Origin: CAZYFH01 sp965197395
Lineage (GTDB): Bacteria; Acidobacteriota; Vicinamibacteria; Vicinamibacterales; UBA8438
Assembly: GCA_965197395.1 (NCBI GenBank)
Contig: CBDANB010000006.1
Span: 1,081,748-1,145,747 of the forward strand
Direction: 5' to 3'
DNA: 64,000 bases
Shown here: piece after piece, positions 27,818 through 37,375 of the stretch
Layout of the letters: each line of letters starts with the position of its first letter
How positions within the stretch are numbered: the first letter of the stretch is position 1
Program-made: the position numbers and the translations under genes
The notes under the pieces: model-generated
The model's input: only the letters and a program-made list of their open reading frames with translations
Told to the model about the DNA's origin: nothing
The model's database searches: none

Positions 27818-28625
27818 GGCTATATCCGAGTTTCCCAAAGGGCGTAAGTACCTGATATCCCTGTCTTTCCTGGGTAAATCGAGCGTTCGGCCTGCACAGG
27901 TCGGCCGCTTCGATGTGAACATAGTCATTCACGGGTCGACTGCAGTCCGAGGACGCGGCGATCTTGTCGCATACGGATGGGCCCTGTGGAAGCTGCCGGC
28001 GCCGTGGACGCACAGAACGCGCCCACCGCACCTCGGAAAACGCTGCGCGTTTTCCACGAGCTTCCACAGGGCCTTTCCCATCAAATCATCCACGAAAAAC
28101 CCCGGGTTCCTCTCAGGGATCGGTGCAGCTTTGGCCGGTTCCATGGCTAATAAGTCAAGCATTGTCATCGACTTACGTGGCTGGAGAACACCGTCTGTAT
28201 CTGGAGAGGAACTGCAGGCTCTCGGAAAGTCCGGCCCACGGTACACGGCGGAAATCGCGAGGGGCCTGCCAGTGCCAAGGGGCTGAACAGTCAGCGAGGG
28301 TTCGGCCCAGCGGTAAAACGTCGGCGAAAGTCCAGGCCGCGTTCCACGAGTGTTCATGGTTCGTCGCCCTGTAAATGCCAGCGCCTCAGCACCTTGAGGT
28401 GGGACCGGCTGCCGTCGAGCAGGCCCCCCACCAAAAGCGGGGCCCGCGCAGGCGGCCGTCGACTGAGCGATAGACGACTTCACCGCTGATTCGCGGGCAC
28501 GAACACATCCGCAGCCTCTTTCCACGGCGTGGCTGACCTGCTGGGGGCTGAATCGTGCACACATTTGTGTGAGGAACCAAACCCCGAAAGGCCCCAAAAT
28601 AGCGTTGGGAAACCCGGATAGACCC
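27818..28625. mobile_element. Family A element, copy 2, carrying a nested family B element
   Basis: It begins GGCTATATCCGAGTTTCCCA and ends with the reverse complement of GGGTCTATCCGGGTTTCCCA. The 8-bp duplication TAAACGAT lies at 27810-27817 and 28626-28633. A family B element occupies 28105-28578. The right duplication overlaps the first two bases of the ATG at 28632, so the insertion replaced everything upstream of the start codon of the Mrr-nSTAND3 gene, including its ribosome-binding region and promoter. Confidence 0.92.
28105..28578 (+). mobile_element. Family B non-autonomous element, copy nested in family A
   Basis: The 474-bp element has termini GGTTCCTCTCAGGGATC and, reversed, GGTTCCTCACACAAATGTGT. 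It is flanked by an 8-bp duplication AAACCCCG at 28097-28104 and 28579-28586. It encodes no transposase. The right end holds a perfect small palindrome CACACA-AA-TGTGTG. A 47-codon ORF (from the ATG at 28143) is present in every copy but resembles nothing I know. This nesting shows family B moved after this A copy had landed. Confidence 0.93.
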
Positions 28626-28916
28626 TAAACGATGTACGACCTGCACAACCTCGGCTGGCACAGCTTTCAACAGCTTTGCCTCGCCATTGCGAGAGATATT
28701 CTTGGCCAGTCCGTTGAGTCATTTCTCGACTCCAACGACGGTGGTCGAGACGGCGCGTTTGTCGGTTCCTGGAATCCAACGGGCAACGAGAACATCAGCG
28801 GTCACTTTGTCATCCAGTGCAAGTTCACGAGCCGAGCCAATCACCAGCTTCGCCCCTCTGCTCTTTCAGACGAGCTCGCCAAGACTACGCGACTGGTGCG
28901 TGAGGGTCGCTGCGAC

Positions 28917-30339
28917 GAGATATTGTCAATAGTTGTGGATCGGCGCTCGGCGTGATCAGGCGGCCTCCTTCCGATTCCCCGCGGTATTGCGTTCCTTCTG
29001 CACCCCGTCGACGAAGACCACGCCCGCACGAACGAGCGGCAAGAGGTGTGCGCCGTTGAGGCGCCGCCAGCGATGCTGCGCCATGTCCAGCAGCTTGTAA
29101 GCCATCAGCAGCCCCTTCGTGCGGGAGCCCGCACCTTTGGTGACCCGTTGCCGTAGCCGGACGGTCGCGAAGGGCGACTCGATGACGTTGGTCGTCCGCA
29201 GGTGGATCCAGTGCTCAGCGGGGAACGCGAAGAAGGTGAGCAGGGACTCCCGGTCAGCCGCCAGGCACGCCGCCGCCTTCGGATACTTGGCCCCGTACTC
29301 GGTCACGAAGCCCTTGAGGTGTTCTTCGGCCTGCTCTCGCGTGTCGGCCGCCAGGATGTCGTGGAGCACGCGCTTCGCCTTCGGCTGGAGGCGCTTCGGC
29401 AACTTGTCGAGCACGTTGCCCAGCTTGTGGAACCAGTCGCGTTGCTCGGCCGTGTCCGGCCAGACGTCCCGGACGGCCGCCCAGAAGCCCAGGGCGCCGT
29501 CGCCGACCGCGACCACGGGGGCCTGCAGGCCGCGGCGCTGGAGATCACGCAGCACCTCCGCCCAACTGTCCGTGCTCTCACGGTAGCCGTCCTCGAGCGC
29601 GACGAGCTCCTTGGTCCCGTCGGGCCGGACCCCGATCATCACCAGCGTGCAGAGCCGGTCGTCCTCAAGCCGGATGTTGAAGTGGATGCCATCCACCCAG
29701 ACATACACGTAGTCGCAGGCGGCCAGGTCCCGCTGGCGGAATTGCCGATACTCGGCCTCCCACACCGCGGTCAAGCGCGCGATGTTAGTCGCACTCAAGC
29801 CGGCCGCGTCGTCCCCGAGCAGCACGGGCAGCGCCTCGCGGAAGTCCCCCGTCGACAACCCGCGCAGATACAGAATCGGCAACACCTCGGCGACCTTGGG
29901 AGAGCGCCGCATGTACGGCGGGAGAATGCGACTGGTGAACCGCTCACGCTGACCCGCCCCATCCACCCGCTTGTCGTTCACGCGGGGCGCTTGCACCTCG
30001 AGCGTCCCTGCGCCGCACGTCACTTTGCGCGCCTTGCCCCGGCCGTTGCGGACCACCAGCCGGCGACCTGCCTCGTCGTGCGCGGCCTGGTGCGTCTCCA
30101 CATACTGCGCGACCTCGGCTGCCAGGGCCGTCATCAGCATCCGCCGAGCCCCTTCCCGGGCCAGCTCATCGAGGGTCCGCTCCTCCGTCCCCTCTTCCGT
30201 TTCCGCGGCCGTGTCGAGTACCTTCAGCATGGGTGGCGTCTCCTTTCACCGGCCTACCAGCCGGCATTTTCGCGTTTGTCACGCGAAAGGATACGCCGCC
30301 TTCTTCACGCTGCCGATCCACAACTTCCGGTTATATCTC
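28917..30339 (-). mobile_element. IS256-family insertion sequence, copy 1
   Basis: The ends read GAGATATTGTCAATAGTTGT and, reversed, GAGATATAACCGGAAGTTGT, with GGATCGGC following in both. The flanking CGCTGCGAC (28908-28916) and CGCTGCGGC (30340-30348) are a 9-bp target duplication with one mismatch. The element is 1423 bp and carries one intact transposase. It splits the Mrr domain of the defence gene. Confidence 0.88.
28956..30230 (-). CDS. IS256 (Mutator-type) transposase
   Basis: The 424-residue protein is full length for the family. The DDE residues lie in YVWVDGIHFNIRLEDD, VVAVGDGALGFWAAVRDVWP and NVIESPFATVRLRQRVTKGA. CDYVYVWVDG and EQRDWFHKLGNVLDKLPKRL are hallmark blocks of the IS256 family. 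Intact; it runs opposite to the interrupted gene. Confidence 0.94.
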   Translation of the reverse strand: MLKVLDTAAETEEGTEERTLDELAREGARRMLMTALAAEVAQYVETHQAAHDEAGRRLVVRNGRGKARKVTCGAGTLEVQAPRVNDKRVDGAGQRERFTSRILPPYMRRSPKVAEVLPILYLRGLSTGDFREALPVLLGDDAAGLSATNIARLTAVWEAEYRQFRQRDLAACDYVYVWVDGIHFNIRLEDDRLCTLVMIGVRPDGTKELVALEDGYRESTDSWAEVLRDLQRRGLQAPVVAVGDGALGFWAAVRDVWPDTAEQRDWFHKLGNVLDKLPKRLQPKAKRVLHDILAADTREQAEEHLKGFVTEYGAKYPKAAACLAADRESLLTFFAFPAEHWIHLRTTNVIESPFATVRLRQRVTKGAGSRTKGLLMAYKLLDMAQHRWRRLNGAHLLPLVRAGVVFVDGVQKERNTAGNRKEAA

Positions 30340-31030
30340 CGCTGCGGCTATGTGCTCCTGACGAACGCCGCCTGTCTGGCAGGCAAGCGGAGAAGATCGA
30401 GGCTCTGTTCAAAGGTGCCGGTGCAAGACACGTGCTCCTCTTCGGCTCAACCTGGATATGCCAGCAGATTCACGACAGCAAACGCCTGCGGATGCTCGTG
30501 CCCAGGGTCTATGGGCTAGGCGACCTCAGCCAGATCCTCGACCACAGGGCATATTCGCAGGCGCGCGCCTTGCTTGCCTCGCTTCGGGACGACCTGTCCA
30601 AGATAGTTGTCACCGGTGCCTACCGTCGGTCGGCCGCAGCCCTCGACAAGCACGGGTTCGTACTGCTGATTGGTGAGCCGGCGGCCGGCAAGACAACTAT
30701 CGCATCGCTGCTCGCGATGGGCGCCCTCGACCAGTGGGGCGCTTCTACGCTCAAGCTCGACAGTCCTGACAAGGTCAAAGAGCACTGGAACCCTGACGAG
30801 CCCTCCCAGTTCTTGTGGCTTGATGATGCATTTGGCGTGATGCAGTACGAATCGTCTCTGGTTCACGGGTGGAACCACATCCTGCCGGAGATACGGACGA
30901 TGCTCCGCAAGGGAGCCAAGGTCGTCATGACCTCTCGCGACTACATCTACAACCGTGCCAGGAATGATCTGAAAGAGGGTGCGTTTCCACTACTGCGCGA
31001 AAGCCAGGTCGTTATTGACGTTCACGATCT

Positions 31031-31397
31031 GGGTCTATCCGGGTTTCCCAACGCCATTTTGGGGCCTTTCGGGGTTTTTCGTGGGTGATTTGATTGGAAA
31101 GGCCCTGTGGGAGCTCGTGGAAAACGCACAGCGTTTTCCAAGGCACGGTGGGCGCGTTCTGTGCGTCCACGGCGCCGTCAGCTTCCACAGGGCCCGTCCG
31201 TGCGCGACAAGATGGCTCCCAGGGAGGGGGCCCATGCGTGATGTCGAACTGGACCGCTGCGTCCTCGGACTGCAGTCGACCGGCGAACAACTATGTTCGC
31301 GTCAACACCGTCGACCTGTACACGCCGAACGCTCGATTTACCCCGGAAAGACTGGGATATCAGGTGCTTACGCTATTTGGGAAACTCGGATATAGCC
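31031..31397. mobile_element. Family A element, copy 3 (367 bp, inverted)
   Basis: The termini are GGGTCTATCCGGGTTTCCCA on the left and the reverse of GGCTATATCCGAGTTTCCCA on the right. The 8-bp duplication CACGATCT lies at 31023-31030 and 31398-31405. The shared hairpin module lies at 31103-31192. Apart from orientation and one base of length it resembles copy 1 closely. It interrupts the nSTAND3 gene just after the NTPase domain. Confidence 0.93.
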
Positions 31398-32702
31398 CAC
31401 GATCTGACTCCCGACGAGAAGCGGCAGATTCTCTACAACCACCTAAAACTGGGGCGTCAGCCGCAGGAGTTCCGGACCCAGGTCAAACCTCACCTCGAAG
31501 CGGTTGCAAGTCACGAGCGCTTCATTCCGGAGTCGGCTAGACGGCTGGCCGATCCGATATTCACGCAAGGGCTGTGGATCGACCGGTACTACTTGCTCGA
31601 ATTCGTCGATAGGCGCGAGCAGTTTCTGCAGGAAGTCCTGCAAGGTCTCGATCCGCACAGCAAGGCCGCGCTCGCGCTGATCTACATGAGGAATGACAGA
31701 CTGGAGAGTCCGATCGCACTTCAAGAGTCAGAGAGAGAAGCGCTGGAGCGCCTGGGCAGCAACCTAGGCAACTGCGTCACTGCGCTCGATGCTCTGAACG
31801 GCAGCCTTGTCCAGGGAATTGACGCCGAGGGCGACTATGTCTGGAGGTTCAAGCACCCGACCATCGGTGACGCATATGCATCACTGCTGACGCAGCATCC
31901 AGAGTTGCTCGGTATCTATGTCGGGGGGGCTGCCACGGAAGAGCTGATCGGGCAAGTCACTTGCGGTGATGTCGGGCTGGAACGCGCGGTGGTGATTCCG
32001 AAAGCTCTCTTTCCGTTGATGCTTCAGCGCCTTCAGGAATTCTCCACGACCGCACACTACAAGACAGCTTGGATGTCCAAGTTGGGAGCAAGAAGGGACC
32101 TGCAGTGGTTTCTCGCTTTCCGTTGTTCAAAGGACTTCCTGGTTTTGTACATCAAGCAGGATTCCGAGATATTCGACAGCGTGGCCAAACCTGGTCTCAT
32201 GCTCAATGCCGTGTCGGAAGTTACCCTGGCCTTGCGCCTCCACGAACTTGGATTGCTGCCGGAAGAGACGCGGCAGAAGTTCATTGCGGCCGTGAGCAAG
32301 TACGTTCTCGACGGCGAAGACTTCTATGCTTTGCAGAGCGACCGATTGCGGCACGTGTTCAGCGAGGATGAATTCGACGAACTGCAGCGCCGTGTTCGTG
32401 CGGAGTTGCTGCCTCGGCTCGACGATGTGCGCCACGAGTGGCAGAGCAACCATCAGTCGGACGAATCGGCGGATGATCACATGCAGCCACTGCTAGAGGC
32501 GTTCGAGACACTCGAGGCCATGTTCGACGATGACGAGACGGCTGTCGAGAAGATCGATCGGGAAACGAAACACGTGCAGGAATGGTTGCGGGAACACACG
32601 CCAGACGATTCCGACGAGAGGCCAGAGCGGCGTCTGGGGGAGGCGCCCGCCTCCGACATCCTCTCCGGTGACCGCAGCATCTTTGACGATGTGGACGCCT
32701 GA

Positions 32703-32823
32703 TGAGCAGCGGTCCTGCGGCACGCCCCGCCCGGTGGCGTACATGCCCCCGAGGTTGGACTGGGCACTGGCGTGGCCCTGCTCGGCGGCCAGACGCTCGA
32801 CGTATGCAAGACATAGAATCAGA
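32703..32823 (-). pseudogene. Sel1-repeat fragment
   Basis: The minus strand reads YVERLAAEQGHASAQSNLGG and MYATGRGVPQD, one and a half Sel1 (TPR-like) repeats. It has no start and is cut off at the end of the defence gene on one side and by a 43-bp repeat on the other. Confidence 0.6.
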
Positions 32824-32847
32824 CACGGGATACGACACACGGCGGCG
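32805..32847 (+). repeat. 43-bp perfect repeat, copy 1
   Basis: The sequence starts TGCAAGACATAGAATCAGAC and ends GATACGACACACGGCGGCG. It is repeated exactly, in inverted orientation, at 52250-52292. The flanks differ immediately beyond. It could be the terminus, resolution site or attachment core of a mobile element lost from both places. Confidence 0.6.
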
Positions 32848-33238
32848 CTGGCCGGGAGGCGTCCTCGCCCGTGTGCCCCAAACGACCCAGACCGTGTGAA
32901 AAGTCCAAGTCGTGGGTCGCTGATCCGGCAGCATCGAGGCTTGAGCACGGTGGCGGGCTCGCGACGGCGACGCCGATCAGTCGGGGCGTCAGTCGTGTCG
33001 GTCGCGTGAGGGACTGCTGCGATCGCCTGACGGCCAGATTTGGGCTGATTGTCGCCCTGGAAGCGGGCGAAATAGGGGTTCAGCCGGCTGCCGCGGCGAT
33101 CATCGTGGGAAGTCTGAGAACGGCGGAGCAAGAATAGACCACAGCGCGGCGGTTGGAAGCGCCTGAGGGCGGCAGAAAACCAGACCGCTCGAGTGGTCCA
33201 CCGAGCATTCCGAGAGTGTGTTGTGGGACACAGGAGGG

Positions 33239-34738
33239 ATGTATCGAGTGGAGCTCTATGCGGAGGTGCGGCGCAGCGTCTATGTGGAGGGGTTGAGCGA
33301 GCGGGCGGCGGCGCGCCGCTTCGGGCTGGCCCGGGAGACGGTGCGCAAGATGCTGCGCGACCGACTGCCGCCCGGGTATCGCCGGGCGAAACCGATCCGG
33401 TGTCCGAAACTGGACGCCTTCACCAGGGTCATCGATCAGATCCTCACCGACGATCAGCAGCGTCCGAAGAAGCAACGGCACACGGCGAAGCGCATCTGGG
33501 AGCGCTTGCGCGCGGAGCACGCTTTCACGGGCGGCTACACCATCGTCAAAGACTACGTGCGCCGGCGGAAGCTGGGCGGGCAAGAGATGTTCGTGCCGCT
33601 CGTGCACCCGCCGGGCGACGCCCAGGCCGACTTCGGTGAAGCGCTGGTGGTCGTCGCCGGCGTCGAATGCAAGGCGCACGACCTGGTCGTGGATCTGCCG
33701 CACAGCGACGACGCGTTCGTGCAGGCGTTTCCGGCCGAGACGACGGAGGCGTTCTGTGACGGGCATAACGCGGCGTTTCATTATTTCGGCGGCGTACCGC
33801 GTGGCATCGTCTACGACAACACCAAGCTGGCGGTGGCGCGGATGCTCGGTGACGGCACGCGCCAGCGGACCCAAGTCTTCAGCGAACTCCAGTCGCACTA
33901 CCTGTTCGACGATCGCTTCGGACGACCGGGGAAGGGCAACGACAAAGGCAAGGTGGAAGGGCTGGTCGGCTACGCCCGCCGCAACTTCTTCGTGCCGGTC
34001 CCGCGCGTCGCCAGTTGGGACGCGTTGAACGCCGACGTGGAGCGCCAGTGCCGCGCGCGGCGCGGGCAGCGGTTACGGCGGCACACCGAGACGATCGGGG
34101 AGCGCTTCGCGCGCGACCGCGCCGCGTTGTTGCCGTTGCCGCCGGTCCCGTATGAAGCCTGCGACACGCGCCCGACGCGGGCCACGTCGTTGTCGCTGGT
34201 GCGCTACCGCCGCAACGACTACTCGGTGCCGACCGCCTACGGCCACCGCGAGGTGGTGGTGAAGGGCTACGTGGACACCGTCGTGGTCGTGTGCGGCAGT
34301 ACCGTCATCGCCCGCCATCCTCGCAGCTACGAGCGGGACGCGTTGATCTTCGAGCCGCGGCACTACTTGGCCTTGCTGGAGCGCAAGACCGGGGCGCTCG
34401 ATCAAGCGGCGCCGCTAGCCGGCTGGGAGCTGCCGGAAGCGTGTGGTCGGCTACGGCGTCTGTTGGAGGCCCGGCTGGGCAAGGCGGGGACGCGCGAGTA
34501 CGTGCAGGTGCTGCGGCTGCTCGAAGACTTTCGGCTCGCCCACGTCAGCGGCGCTGTCCGGGACGCCCTCGCCCTGGGCGTGATCGGGTTCGACGCCGTC
34601 AAGCATCTGGTGCTGTGTCGCATCGAACACCGGCCGCCCCGCCTCGACCTGGCGCAGTATCCGCATCTCCCGGCCGCGCGCGTCGCGACGACCGCGGCAG
34701 CGGACTACCTGGCGCTGCTGGGGGCAGGCGCCGAGTGA
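33239..34738 (+). CDS. istA: IS21-family transposase IstA
   Basis: From the ATG at 33239, preceded by AGGAGGG, the 499-residue product has an N-terminal HTH (SERAAARRFGLARETVRKML). Its DDE core includes QADFGEALVVVAGVE, IVYDNTKLAVARMLG and GKGNDKGKVEGLVGYARRNF, with the beta-barrel IstA C-terminus (NDYSVPTAYGHREVVVKGYV). Full length for the family. It overlaps istB by 3 bp. The terminal repeats of the element are not clear; the region 33040-33190 and the right side near 35570 probably hold them. Confidence 0.93.
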   Translation: MYRVELYAEVRRSVYVEGLSERAAARRFGLARETVRKMLRDRLPPGYRRAKPIRCPKLDAFTRVIDQILTDDQQRPKKQRHTAKRIWERLRAEHAFTGGYTIVKDYVRRRKLGGQEMFVPLVHPPGDAQADFGEALVVVAGVECKAHDLVVDLPHSDDAFVQAFPAETTEAFCDGHNAAFHYFGGVPRGIVYDNTKLAVARMLGDGTRQRTQVFSELQSHYLFDDRFGRPGKGNDKGKVEGLVGYARRNFFVPVPRVASWDALNADVERQCRARRGQRLRRHTETIGERFARDRAALLPLPPVPYEACDTRPTRATSLSLVRYRRNDYSVPTAYGHREVVVKGYVDTVVVVCGSTVIARHPRSYERDALIFEPRHYLALLERKTGALDQAAPLAGWELPEACGRLRRLLEARLGKAGTREYVQVLRLLEDFRLAHVSGAVRDALALGVIGFDAVKHLVLCRIEHRPPRLDLAQYPHLPAARVATTAAADYLALLGAGAE

Positions 34739-35508
34739 TGGCAAAACCGACCCTGCTGCTCGACGCGCAGCTCAAGGCCCTGCGCCTGCCGACCTTTCTG
34801 CGCGAGTACGACACAGTGGCGCGGCAGTGCGCCCAGGAAGGGCTGGTCTGTCCGCGCTATCTGCTCCGCCTCTGCGAGCTGGAGTTGCTTGATCGCGAGC
34901 AGCGCGCCACCGAGCGCCGCATCCAGGCCGCCAAGTTCCCGGTCTTGAAGAGTCTCGAGACCTTCGCGTTCCGCGCAATCCCGTCGTTGAATAAGCGCCT
35001 GGTGCTGGAGCTGGCGCGCTCGGCGTATCTCGACCGCCGAGAGCACGTGTTGGCGTTAGGCAACTCCGGCACGGGCAAGACGCATCTGGCACTGGCGTTG
35101 GGGCTGGCGGCCTGTCAGAAGGGCTATCGGGTGCGCTTCCTCACCGCCGCCGCGCTGGTGAACGAACTGCTCGAGGCCCGGGATGAGAAGCGCCTGCTGC
35201 GCCTCCAGAAGCAGCTTGCCAAGCAGGATCTGTTGATCGTGGACGAGCTCGGCTACGTGCCGTTGTCCAAGACCGGCGCCGAGCTGCTGTTCGAGATCTT
35301 CTCCCAGCGCTACGAGCAAGCATCGACGCTGGTGACCTCGAATCTGCCCTTCAACGAATGGACCGAGATCTTCGGCTCTGAACGGCTGACCGGCGCGCTG
35401 CTCGACCGGTTGACCCATCACGTCCACATTCTGGAGCTGAACGGCGACAGCTATCGCCTCGCACACAGCAAGCACGCCCGCCACGACGCTGCCGCTCCGG
35501 CGTCCTGA
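34738..35508 (+). CDS. istB: IS21-family ATP-binding protein IstB
   Basis: The 256-residue protein has Walker A LGNSGTGKTHLALAL, Walker B DLLIVDELGYVPLSK and sensor-type TLVTSNLPFNEW. It is the AAA+ helper that selects targets and activates IstA. The ATG overlaps the istA stop (TGATG), so the genes are translationally coupled. Intact. Confidence 0.94.
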   Translation: MAKPTLLLDAQLKALRLPTFLREYDTVARQCAQEGLVCPRYLLRLCELELLDREQRATERRIQAAKFPVLKSLETFAFRAIPSLNKRLVLELARSAYLDRREHVLALGNSGTGKTHLALALGLAACQKGYRVRFLTAAALVNELLEARDEKRLLRLQKQLAKQDLLIVDELGYVPLSKTGAELLFEIFSQRYEQASTLVTSNLPFNEWTEIFGSERLTGALLDRLTHHVHILELNGDSYRLAHSKHARHDAAAPAS

Positions 35509-35651
35509 CGCCTCCCTTCGCAAGCTGCTGGCTGTGCAGCCACTCTCAGGCACGCCGTCCACCGGGCCGGGTGGTCTAATTTTGGGAATTATAAGTTTGA
35601 CTTGACACAGGAGCACAAATAGCCTATATTTACAGGTGAAAGGTTGCTCCC

Positions 35652-36860
35652 ATGCCGAAACATCGAGGCCCTGGAAAATCCTTCAGGAAGGGTATCACGC
35701 TTCTCGAATTAGGACAGATGTTCCCCGACGAGCCGACGGCCGTGACGTGGTTCGAACGCCATGTCTGGCCCCACGGACGGTGCTGTGGGCACTGCGGGAG
35801 CATCGGCACGCGGCCTGTCCCACACGCGAAGCCTATGCCCTACTGGTGCACGGACTGTCGATCGTATTTCAGCGTGCGCACCGGCACCGCCCTCGAACGG
35901 TCCAAGGTGCCGCTGCGGAAGTGGGCCGTCGCGATCTACCTCGAACTCACCAGCCTCAAGAGTGTGTCCAGCATGAAACTCCATCGGGATATCGGGGTCT
36001 CCCAACCGGCGGCGTGGTTCATGTTGCACCGCATACGAGAAGCGTGGGGACGGCCGGCCGTCCCGCCGTTCGCTGGTCCTGTCGAAGTCGATGAAACCTA
36101 CGTCGGGGGAAAAGAGCGCAACAAGCACGAGCGGAGTAAGCTCCACGCCGGGCGCGGGCCCGTCGGAAAGACGGCGGTCATCGGCGCGAAGGATCGGAAA
36201 ACGAACCGCGTGACCGCCCGCGTCATCGAGCACACGGACGCGCCGACGTTGCAGAGGTTCGTGGCACGCCACGTGACGCCAGGGGCAACTGTCTACACCG
36301 ATGACCACGGCGGGTACGAGGGACTGCCGAACCACGCCACCGTCCGACACTCCGTCGGCGAGTACGTCAGCGACATGGCGCACACCAACGGCATTGAGAG
36401 TTTTTGGTCCATGCTCGCTACGTCACCGAGTTCGCGGGGAAGCACAACGTGCGTGGGACGCGCGCACCAAGGCTTCCCACCGTCCGACAAGCTCCCAGCC
36501 CGAGAAGGATGCGTGATGTCGAACTGGACCGCTGCGTCCTCGGACTGCAGTCGACCGGCGAACAACATCGATTTACCCCGGAAAGACTGGGATATCAGGT
36601 GCTTACGCTATTTGGGAAACTCGGATATAGCCAGTTTTTGGTCCATGCTCAAACGCGCGCACAAGGGAACCTTCCACAAGCTCAGCCCCAAGCATCTCCA
36701 GCGCTACGTCACCGAGTTCGCGGGGAAGCACAACGTGCGTGGGGCGGACACGGCTGACCAGATGGCGACGTTGGCGGCCGGGCTCGTGGGGAAGCGCCTG
36801 ATGTACCGCGACCTGACCGCCCCGAACGGTCTCCCCTCTGGCGCACGCGCAAAGGCCTGA
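35652..36860 (+). CDS. IS1595-family transposase carrying an in-frame family A fragment
   Basis: The 402-residue frame contains the zinc-ribbon start (CCGHCGSIGTRP, YWCTDCRSYFSVRTGTALER) and the DDE/DDN core (GPVEVDETYVGGKERNKHER, VYTDDHGGYEGLPNH, NGIESFWSML). About 80 foreign residues follow, after which FWSML recurs and the normal end KRAHKGTFHKLSPKHLQRYV continues. The foreign piece combines a truncated duplication of the gene's own 3' end with a family A fragment (36508-36632). The frame stays open, but folding of the C-terminal catalytic lobe is doubtful. Family length is about 320 residues. Confidence 0.8.
   Translation: MPKHRGPGKSFRKGITLLELGQMFPDEPTAVTWFERHVWPHGRCCGHCGSIGTRPVPHAKPMPYWCTDCRSYFSVRTGTALERSKVPLRKWAVAIYLELTSLKSVSSMKLHRDIGVSQPAAWFMLHRIREAWGRPAVPPFAGPVEVDETYVGGKERNKHERSKLHAGRGPVGKTAVIGAKDRKTNRVTARVIEHTDAPTLQRFVARHVTPGATVYTDDHGGYEGLPNHATVRHSVGEYVSDMAHTNGIESFWSMLATSPSSRGSTTCVGRAHQGFPPSDKLPAREGCVMSNWTAASSDCSRPANNIDLPRKDWDIRCLRYLGNSDIASFWSMLKRAHKGTFHKLSPKHLQRYVTEFAGKHNVRGADTADQMATLAAGLVGKRLMYRDLTAPNGLPSGARAKA
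36508..36632. mobile_element. Family A end fragment inside the IS1595 transposase
   Basis: The stretch starting GATGCGTGATGTCGAACTGG and ending with the reverse of GGCTATATCCGAGTTTCCCA matches the end of family A opposite to the GGGTCTATCC terminus, with a 40-bp internal deletion after CGGCGAACAAC. The other terminus and hairpin module are missing. An 18-bp host sequence (AGTTTTTGGTCCATGCTC) lies on both sides, at 36400 and 36633. Confidence 0.75.
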
Positions 36861-36926
36861 GCAGGGCACGGGCGAGGTCCTCCGGGGTGGCGTCGCCGTA
36901 GTCAGGGCGTTTTCTCATGGGATAGT

Positions 36927-37349
36927 ATGCTCCATATGGAACCAGAACGTGAAAGCCTTAACTGGGTGCTGGCTCGCGACGACTGTTCAACGGCAGCGGC
37001 GTTCGACGTGTTGTGTAACGAGATCGAGAAGGACGTTGACACCAGAAACAGCCTCTCGAATGAGACGGCATACGTTTACCTCCGGGACAAAGAAGATATC
37101 CTTGTGGTAACCAGAAAGGCTGACGAGAAACGTGTCACATTCAGACTCAAAAACCATCAAATTATAGCGACTGGTTACAGGATTCGCCCGCTCAATCCAG
37201 CAAGGCAACGTGTGTTCATCACACGCTTGAACAATAGTGGGGCCTGCGAGCTCATCGAGGTAGGTGCAGTTCTTGACCGTCCCATTGTTGAGAGCACGCT
37301 GGATGCTCTCTTCTTCGACAGCCAGACCGATCGCCCACGATTTCCGTAA
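36927..37349 (+). CDS. Hypothetical passenger protein of the IS1595 element
   Basis: The 140-residue protein (or 137 from the ATG at 36936) begins MEPERESLNWVLARDDCSTA and has a beta-rich centre (ETAYVYLRDKEDILVVTRKA, VTFRLKNHQIIATGYRIRPL). No family is recognised. Its base composition is less GC-rich than the surroundings, consistent with recent acquisition. It lies 66 bp after the transposase stop. Confidence 0.5.
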   Translation: MLHMEPERESLNWVLARDDCSTAAAFDVLCNEIEKDVDTRNSLSNETAYVYLRDKEDILVVTRKADEKRVTFRLKNHQIIATGYRIRPLNPARQRVFITRLNNSGACELIEVGAVLDRPIVESTLDALFFDSQTDRPRFP

Positions 37350-37375
37350 GGTGCACGGGGCCGCTGGTCTGCATG

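Larger units (their letters stand above)
28632..32702 (+). pseudogene. Mrr-nSTAND3 NTPase defence gene, broken by IS256 and family A insertions
   Basis: Removing the insertions gives one protein of roughly 850 residues. Segment 28632-28916 encodes an Mrr-like nuclease domain (SNDGGRDGAFVG and FVIQCKFTS, the D-QxK catalytic pattern). Segment 30349-31030 encodes the STAND NTPase: Walker A GEPAAGKTT, Walker B FLWLDDAFG and arginine region VVMTSRDYIYNRARND. Segment 31406-32702 encodes the long helical C-terminus ending RSIFDDVDA. IS256 separates RCD from YVLLTNA, and A interrupts VVIDVHDL. A one-base deletion near 30370 (TNA to LSGRQAEKIEA) adds a frameshift. Relatives are single-gene anti-phage systems of the Avs/STAND type. 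Confidence 0.88.
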
